IMG/VR virus record: IMGVR_UViG_3300024264_001583
Coordinates: 1 to 24,631 of that record
DNA: 24,631 nt
From: a virus
Reading direction: 5' to 3' (one strand)
Positions 20,402 through 24,631 of this stretch are shown here, in pieces (position 1 is the stretch's first letter; each line of letters starts with the position of its first letter). A program made the position numbers and the translations under genes. The notes beneath the pieces were generated by a model. It did no database searches and was not told the DNA's origin. It saw nothing but the letters and a program-made list of their open reading frames with translations.

Positions 20402-22105
20402 ATGTTACTAGGTATACTAACACTAATCACGGCCCTTGCTATATCGGCCGTGGCAATTTACTATTCTGTAGCAGGACTGGTTGCAATATTCGCAGCCGCC
20501 GCTATCCCAATTATGATTATGGGTGGTGTGCTAGAGGTTGGTAAACTAGTGACCGCTGTATGGCTACACAAACATTGGAGTAAAGCCGCTTGGTGGCTGA
20601 GAACTTATCTCGCCTCTGCGGTGTTTGTCCTTATGCTTATAACAAGCATGGGCATCTTTGGTTTCCTATCTAAAGCACACATCGAACAAACAAGTGCAGG
20701 CGAAGAAAGTGTTGCACAAATAGAACGTATCGAAGATGAAATAGCAAGATACATTGGACAAGTTGGCCGTGCTGAAAATAAAATTAGAGAATTAGAATCA
20801 AGCACATTTGATAACGATTCACAAATTCAAGATCAAATAGATAAAGAACAAAAGCGTATTGACACAGCATACGATCGCATACAACCTGCTATTGACGAGC
20901 AGAATTTAATTATTGCAAACGTAACACAACTGTACCAAGATGAACTAGATAAGATTGATACAGACATAGCCACACTTCAAGGTTATGTGGACAATGGCGA
21001 AGTTAAGAAAGCTCAACAAACAATCGGCGCAAGTGCAGACGGAGTGTTTGGCAAAAAGACAGCAGAAAAAATTGGCGATTGGAAAGACCAAAAACAAATA
21101 GAACGTGCAGGATGGTTACAGAAGATACAAGAGTCTGCTAACTCGCCTACAGTAGTAGCCGCACGTGAAGAAATTAAAAGACTAAGAACTGTTGCAGACG
21201 ATAACATTGCACAGTCTAATACACTTATCAATAGACTGAGAAGCAAGTTAGGTACAGACGATGTTAACCTTGACGAGCTATTAGATGAACAGTTCGAAAG
21301 AGTTCGAACAGCAAATGCAGAAATAGAAATACTTACTGATGAAAAATTTGAGCTACAAGCAGAGTACAGAAAACTAGAAGCAGAAGTAGGACCTATTAAA
21401 TACATTGCTGAATTTGTTTATGGCGAACAAGCAGATAAAAACTTATTAGAAGAAGCGGTGCGTTGGGTTATTATTACAATTATATTTGTATTTGATCCTC
21501 TTGCAGTACTGTTACTAATAGCAAGCCAATACACGTTTGAATGGAATAGAAAGCGTAAGCCTAAACCTGATAACGATGAATGGAAACACTACGAACAAAT
21601 GAGAGCAGAAGTAATTGCTGCTAATGTTCCTCCTACGTTTGAGCCTGAGCCAGAAGAAGAATATCCAGTAGACTTGTTTAACAACAAAGCACAAAAGCAT
21701 GAAGAAGCTGAAGCTGAAGAAGAGTTACCAAGTGCTGTAGATGATGCCGCAACGGCAATGGCTGAAAGTGCTGAAGACTCAAAAGAATATCCAGATACAA
21801 AAAACGCATTCTTCTTCGCAAACGAAATAGAAGAATCTAAAAAAAAAGACCTAAGACTTAAAGCAGGTCAATCACAAATAGAACAAACTAGACGTGAACA
21901 CATAGATGCACTTGAGGCAGATGCATCTATAGCCGAACGCAAACGTGAATGGAAACAAGCCAATCCAGATGAGAACCTTAAGAGTTGGAAAACATTATAT
22001 ATACAAGGTAGGATTGATAAGTTACCGTGGGTACCAGACGAAGATGGGTACGTGCAGAACGGCGAACAATCAGACGACACTATTTGGAAACGGTTGAAAA
22101 AATAA
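20402..22105 (+). CDS. Large membrane/coiled-coil protein with a peptidoglycan-binding-like motif
   Basis: A 567-residue protein. Three hydrophobic segments lie near the N-terminus: about 2-23, 26-46, and 68-88 (YLASAVFVLMLITSMGIFGF). A long charged coiled coil follows (about 95-345), then another membrane segment at about 358-378 (WVIITIIFVFDPLAVLLLIA) and an acidic, low-complexity C-terminal region. Inside the coiled coil, at about 204-222, QTIGASADGVFGKKTAEKIG resembles the PG_binding_1 motif. The start is ATG 20402, with AGAGGG seven bases upstream; a TTG further up is less likely. From memory, homologues are common in marine T4-like phages and are called structural or membrane proteins without known function. 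Confidence 0.8.
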   Translation: MLLGILTLITALAISAVAIYYSVAGLVAIFAAAAIPIMIMGGVLEVGKLVTAVWLHKHWSKAAWWLRTYLASAVFVLMLITSMGIFGFLSKAHIEQTSAGEESVAQIERIEDEIARYIGQVGRAENKIRELESSTFDNDSQIQDQIDKEQKRIDTAYDRIQPAIDEQNLIIANVTQLYQDELDKIDTDIATLQGYVDNGEVKKAQQTIGASADGVFGKKTAEKIGDWKDQKQIERAGWLQKIQESANSPTVVAAREEIKRLRTVADDNIAQSNTLINRLRSKLGTDDVNLDELLDEQFERVRTANAEIEILTDEKFELQAEYRKLEAEVGPIKYIAEFVYGEQADKNLLEEAVRWVIITIIFVFDPLAVLLLIASQYTFEWNRKRKPKPDNDEWKHYEQMRAEVIAANVPPTFEPEPEEEYPVDLFNNKAQKHEEAEAEEELPSAVDDAATAMAESAEDSKEYPDTKNAFFFANEIEESKKKDLRLKAGQSQIEQTRREHIDALEADASIAERKREWKQANPDENLKSWKTLYIQGRIDKLPWVPDEDGYVQNGEQSDDTIWKRLKK

Positions 22106-22108
22106 TAC

Positions 22109-22498
22109 ATGCCTCAAATCAAAGTAATTACTCCGCCTGATATATTACACAATAGCGACCCCAACATATTGTTAATATATCCAAGTGCAGATCTTAAAGA
22201 AGAATTTCAAACAATTATACAAGACTGGGATATAAACTTCAACTTGTATATCTATTCACAACCTGCTCATGACCATGATTTAGATTGGCTTCTTACTTTA
22301 GTTAAAATGTGTGATAAAACTATTATGGACCTCGATCAATGCGATGCTCAAGTACGAGAACTTGCATCATATATTATATCGCATTCAAAAACTTATTGGT
22401 TGACAAATGCGGTCGAAACAGTGTATAATAAATTAAGTATGAATCGCATATACGATTTACAACAACTAAAGGAAGGAGTACTTAGTGACAAGAAATAA
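22109..22498 (+). CDS. Rossmann-like phage protein, function unknown
   Basis: A 129-residue alpha/beta protein. The pattern of a strand (NILLIYPSADLKEEFQTI), a second strand (NLYIYSQPAHDHDLDW) and a Cys-containing helix-strand pair (LLTLVKMCDKTIMDLD) looks like a Rossmann-type or nucleotide-2-deoxyribosyltransferase-like fold. No catalytic residues can be claimed. Its 3' part holds the promoter for bS21 and overlaps the bS21 start by 14 bases. It follows the large membrane protein by three bases. Confidence 0.72.
   Translation: MPQIKVITPPDILHNSDPNILLIYPSADLKEEFQTIIQDWDINFNLYIYSQPAHDHDLDWLLTLVKMCDKTIMDLDQCDAQVRELASYIISHSKTYWLTNAVETVYNKLSMNRIYDLQQLKEGVLSDKK
22400..22429 (+). promoter_or_regulatory. 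Sigma70-type promoter of rpsU inside the preceding gene
   Basis: TTGACA (22400-22405), an 18-base spacer and TATAAT (22424-22429) lie inside the preceding coding frame, about 55 bases before the bS21 start. Both boxes match the consensus exactly. Confidence 0.75.
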
Positions 22499-22766
22499 TA
22501 AATTTAACAACTTCAACAGCAACAAGCGTTGGGATAATAAACCTAAAGAACAACCTAAAGGTCTTACTGTAGAAGTACGTAACGGTGATGTAACCAAAGC
22601 TCTTAGAATCTTTAAGAAGAAAGTACAAGAAGCAGGTATTATTCAAGAAGTACGTGAAAGAGAATACTACGAAAAACCTTGCGAAAAACGTAATCGAAAA
22701 AAGAAAGCGGCAATTAATAGACATAAGAAAGCCCTAGCTAAGAGAAAAAGCGACTTAGGATTCTAG
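22485..22766 (+). CDS. rpsU: Ribosomal protein bS21
   Basis: A 93-residue protein whose core is a good bS21: LTVEVRNGDVTKALRIFKKK, then VQEAGIIQEVREREYYEKP and a basic tail with RKKKAAINRHKK. Host bS21 sits at the 30S platform near the anti-Shine-Dalgarno end and helps start translation. A phage copy could replace it and favour phage messages, which is inference from phage-encoded bS21 reports in related viruses. It starts at GTG 22485 with a strong AAGGAAGGAG upstream, and has a consensus promoter (22400-22429). A 23-residue Asn/Lys-rich N-terminal extension (NKFNNFNSNKRWDNKP) is unlike typical cellular bS21. Confidence 0.93.
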   Translation: MTRNNKFNNFNSNKRWDNKPKEQPKGLTVEVRNGDVTKALRIFKKKVQEAGIIQEVREREYYEKPCEKRNRKKKAAINRHKKALAKRKSDLGF

Positions 22767-22767
22767 A

Positions 22768-23346
22768 ATGGCGATGCACACAGAGTTGTGGTTCCCTAGT
22801 GTTGTATGGAGCTCAATGATTCATGTTGGTAAGAACGAAGACTTAAAAGCATATGCTTACGAGTTGAAGAAAGAAGTACCAACACAAGTTCTAAGCAACT
22901 ATGGCGGATACCAAAGTCCTAATCTAAAAGCAGGTGAGTCTCAAGCACTTGATAGACTAATGGATACTATCACAGAAGAAGTAAATTTTTGTGCTAACCA
23001 AGTTGGTCTTAAACCTTTAGAACTATACAATGTTTGGATTAACATCAACCCGCCGGGTGCTTACAATGATTTGCACAACCATGTAGGCAGTGTACTAAGT
23101 GGTGTGTACTACATTGAAGCAGACCCTTCACAAGGAAACATACAGTTTGAAAGAAGCGATAATGCAGATTATCACATGCCTCTTGATGTAGAGAAACACA
23201 CATACTTTACAAGTACAAGAGCAAGTTATGCTTCTAAGACAAACGCATTGTATGTCTTTCCTAGTTGGCTTAAACACTCAGTACAAGGCAACACGTCACG
23301 CCGTGACAGACTTTCAATATCATTTAACTATGGAGAAGTGAAGTAA
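22768..23346 (+). CDS. 2OG-Fe(II) oxygenase family protein
   Basis: A 192-residue protein of a 2-oxoglutarate/iron oxygenase family common in marine phages. The double-stranded beta-helix core reads [20 protein letters not shown] with histidines 103 and 105 as candidate ligands, and then [14 protein letters not shown] with His170. RDRLSISFN follows, with arginine(s) for 2-oxoglutarate binding. The substrate is unknown and could be a protein or nucleic-acid modification. The first ATG lies directly after the bS21 stop, and the gene overlaps guaC through TAATG, so the three are linked. From memory the family is widespread in T4-like cyanophages. Confidence 0.85.
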   Translation: MAMHTELWFPSVVWSSMIHVGKNEDLKAYAYELKKEVPTQVLSNYGGYQSPNLKAGESQALDRLMDTITEEVNFCANQVGLKPLELYNVWININPPGAYNDLHNHVGSVLSGVYYIEADPSQGNIQFERSDNADYHMPLDVEKHTYFTSTRASYASKTNALYVFPSWLKHSVQGNTSRRDRLSISFNYGEVK

Positions 23347-24458
23347 TGCGTATCGAAGAAGACACGAAACTAGACTACAAAGATGTACTTATTCGTCCTA
23401 AGCGTAGTACATTAGGCTCACGTAAAGAAGTAGACTTATCTAGGGAATTTACATTCCGTAATTATAAATCAGACTTTCCAGATAATGCTCACGACATAGA
23501 TTACAAAGGAGTACCTATCATTGCAAGCAACATGGACGGTGTTGGTACAATGGAAATGGCAGACTACCTTGCAACAGGAGAAGTAATGACTTGTCTTGTA
23601 AAAACATACACTGAAGATGAACTTGTAGAGTACTTTGACGACCACCAAGAACGCACAGATTATGTTGCAATGAGTATTGGCATAACAGATAACGATTATA
23701 TAAAGTTTAAAGATGTTTACGAACGTGTGGGCAATCGCCTAAAGTATGTTTGTATTGATGTCGCTAACGGATACAGTCAACGTTTTGTTGAATTTGTACG
23801 TGGCTTTAGACTGAACTACCCAAATGTTGTTATTATAGCAGGTAATGTAGTTACAGGAGAAATGACAGAGGAGTTAATTTTAAGTGGAGCAGATATTGTT
23901 AAAGTGGGCATCGGTCCTGGGAGCGTTTGCACGACTCGTATTCAAACTGGTGTTGGTTATCCTCAGCTTAGTGCTGTTATTGAGTGTGCTGATGCTGCTC
24001 ATGGCCTTGGCGGACATATCATCGCTGATGGCGGATGTAGTACTCCTGGAGACGTTGCTAAGGCATTCGCAGGAGGCGCAGACTTTGTTATGCTTGGAGG
24101 CATGCTTGCCGGACACGATGAAGGCGGCGGTGAGGTAATTACAAAAGAGTATAACACACGAGAAATTGGCGTGACAGAAATAAAAAGTTTTGTACAGTTC
24201 TACGGTATGAGTAGTGAAAGTGCAAACGACAAGCATTTTGGTGGATTGAAAAATTATCGTTCATCAGAAGGACGCACAGTGTTAGTGCCTTATAGAGGAG
24301 AAGTTGCCCGAACGGTGCAAGAGATCCTTGGAGGTGTGCGTAGTACATGTACCTATGCAGGTGCAATGAAACTAAAACAACTAGCAAAATGTACAACGTT
24401 CGTTCGTTGTACGCAAACTCATAATTCAGTTTATGAGTCTGCAACCATAGGAAAATAA
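23346..24458 (+). CDS. guaC: GMP reductase
   Basis: A 370-residue TIM-barrel enzyme that turns GMP into IMP with NADPH. It starts [20 protein letters not shown], nearly the same as bacterial GuaC. It has [19 protein letters not shown], the catalytic loop [10 protein letters not shown] with Cys195, [20 protein letters not shown], and the flap-side [13 protein letters not shown] few extra residues lie around 262-276 ([14 protein letters not shown]), otherwise length and order agree with cellular GuaC. The choice of GMP reductase over IMP dehydrogenase rests on this close match and the lack of a CBS domain. A run of GCT and CCT codons at about 23950-24065 differs from the GCA-rich remainder. Translation is coupled to the oxygenase gene (TAATG). 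Confidence 0.95.
   Translation: MRIEEDTKLDYKDVLIRPKRSTLGSRKEVDLSREFTFRNYKSDFPDNAHDIDYKGVPIIASNMDGVGTMEMADYLATGEVMTCLVKTYTEDELVEYFDDHQERTDYVAMSIGITDNDYIKFKDVYERVGNRLKYVCIDVANGYSQRFVEFVRGFRLNYPNVVIIAGNVVTGEMTEELILSGADIVKVGIGPGSVCTTRIQTGVGYPQLSAVIECADAAHGLGGHIIADGGCSTPGDVAKAFAGGADFVMLGGMLAGHDEGGGEVITKEYNTREIGVTEIKSFVQFYGMSSESANDKHFGGLKNYRSSEGRTVLVPYRGEVARTVQEILGGVRSTCTYAGAMKLKQLAKCTTFVRCTQTHNSVYESATIGK
24391..24412 (+). other. Intragenic inverted repeat near the end of guaC
   Basis: GTACAACG (24391-24398) pairs perfectly with CGTTGTAC (24405-24412) around TTCGTT. It has no T-run, so it is not a terminator. It may be an RNA-processing or chance hairpin. Confidence 0.35.
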
Positions 24459-24489
24459 ACACACGAGATAAAATCAACAGGAGTATAAT

Positions 24490-24567
24490 ATGAAAGAATT
24501 TATACCTATCGCAATTGCGATGACAATCTGTGTAGCATTTTTAATTACTGTATTGATGGGATTATAA
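24490..24567 (+). CDS. Tiny single-pass membrane protein
   Basis: A 25-residue reading frame that is almost wholly hydrophobic: MKEFIPIAIAMTICVAFLIT followed by VLMGL. CAGGAG lies about six bases before the ATG, which supports translation. A single membrane helix without a soluble part suits a small membrane effector, but the function is unknown. It is followed within two bases by another small frame with the same MKE start. Confidence 0.6.
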   Translation: MKEFIPIAIAMTICVAFLITVLMGL

Positions 24568-24568
24568 T

Positions 24569-24631
24569 ATGAAAGAGTTATGGGCTGTATTAGCGGGTCT
24601 TACTGTATTCACACTGTTCTATAGCACTGTG
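24569..24631 (+). CDS. Start of a second small membrane protein (cut by window edge)
   Basis: The frame begins MKELWAVLAGLTVFTLFYST and runs off the end of the window. It is hydrophobic from residue 4. It starts one base after the stop of the preceding tiny membrane protein, has the same MKE beginning, and probably belongs to the same message. Its length and type cannot be judged from here. Confidence 0.5.
   Translation, partial: MKELWAVLAGLTVFTLFYSTV

Noticed and set aside
1-24631. tRNA genes, CRISPR arrays, insertion sequences and attachment sites
   Set aside because: I looked through the gaps, which are all short (under about 125 bases), and saw no cloverleaf, spaced repeats, transposase or terminal inverted repeats. 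A covariance-model scan would be needed to exclude a small RNA.

Overview
The window looks like part of the genome of a marine, T4-like myovirus of the pelagiphage/cyanophage type. The evidence is an AT-rich, densely packed, almost wholly plus-strand gene layout with TAATG and ATGA gene overlaps. It has T4-late-like promoter motifs (NATAAATA) in several intergenic gaps. It also combines phage virion genes (pectate-lyase-like fibre, PAAR spike tip, capsid-internal-type proteins) with host-like metabolic genes: PRPP synthetase, class Ia ribonucleotide reductase, glutaredoxin and GMP reductase. A phage copy of ribosomal protein bS21, Sec-type signal peptides and lipoboxes point to a Gram-negative host. 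No photosynthesis genes are present, so I cannot choose between SAR11, another proteobacterium or a cyanobacterium as host.

Layout. 1-262: end of a membrane protein, then a strong terminator. 303-1316: sigma70-type promoter and prs. 1305-2072 (minus): a class-3 lipase, the only convincing minus-strand gene, fired from a divergent late-type promoter pair. 2141-5002: five genes with probable virion roles, including a Pol-beta-type nucleotidyltransferase next to a protein with DNA/RNA-ligase-like motifs. 5024-5550: a strongly expressed small protein with a 5'-leader hairpin and a terminator. 5551-8925: small structural-type genes, two basic paralogues, and an Asp-rich protein whose C-terminal half lies in the -1 frame after a dnaX-type slippery site (A AAA AAG). 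8980-11725: PD-(D/E)XK nuclease, fibre protein and an unknown gene. 11762-16037: nrdA, nrdB, glutaredoxin, Sm-like protein and PAAR. 16106-18545: small conserved proteins, a secreted beta-barrel-like protein and a thermonuclease. 18548-20376: exported SleB-type lysin and three overlapping lipoproteins. 20402-22105: large membrane/coiled-coil protein. 22109-24458: unknown protein, bS21, a 2OG-Fe(II) oxygenase and GMP reductase. 24490-end: two tiny membrane proteins.

How the genes may work together. Prs, GuaC, NrdAB and glutaredoxin would redirect host purines and ribose into dNTPs. bS21 could enter host ribosomes. The lysin, lipoproteins and barrel act on the envelope. Seven or eight genes between 2.4 and 7.9 kb share an N-terminal pattern M-x-[ILF]-x-E-[LIF], mostly followed by a (L/I)-x-E site. 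This resembles the T4 capsid-targeting sequence cut by the prohead protease. I infer that this block encodes head-internal cargo that may be delivered with the DNA, including the nucleotidyltransferase/ligase-like pair. That inference is the most interesting system in the window.
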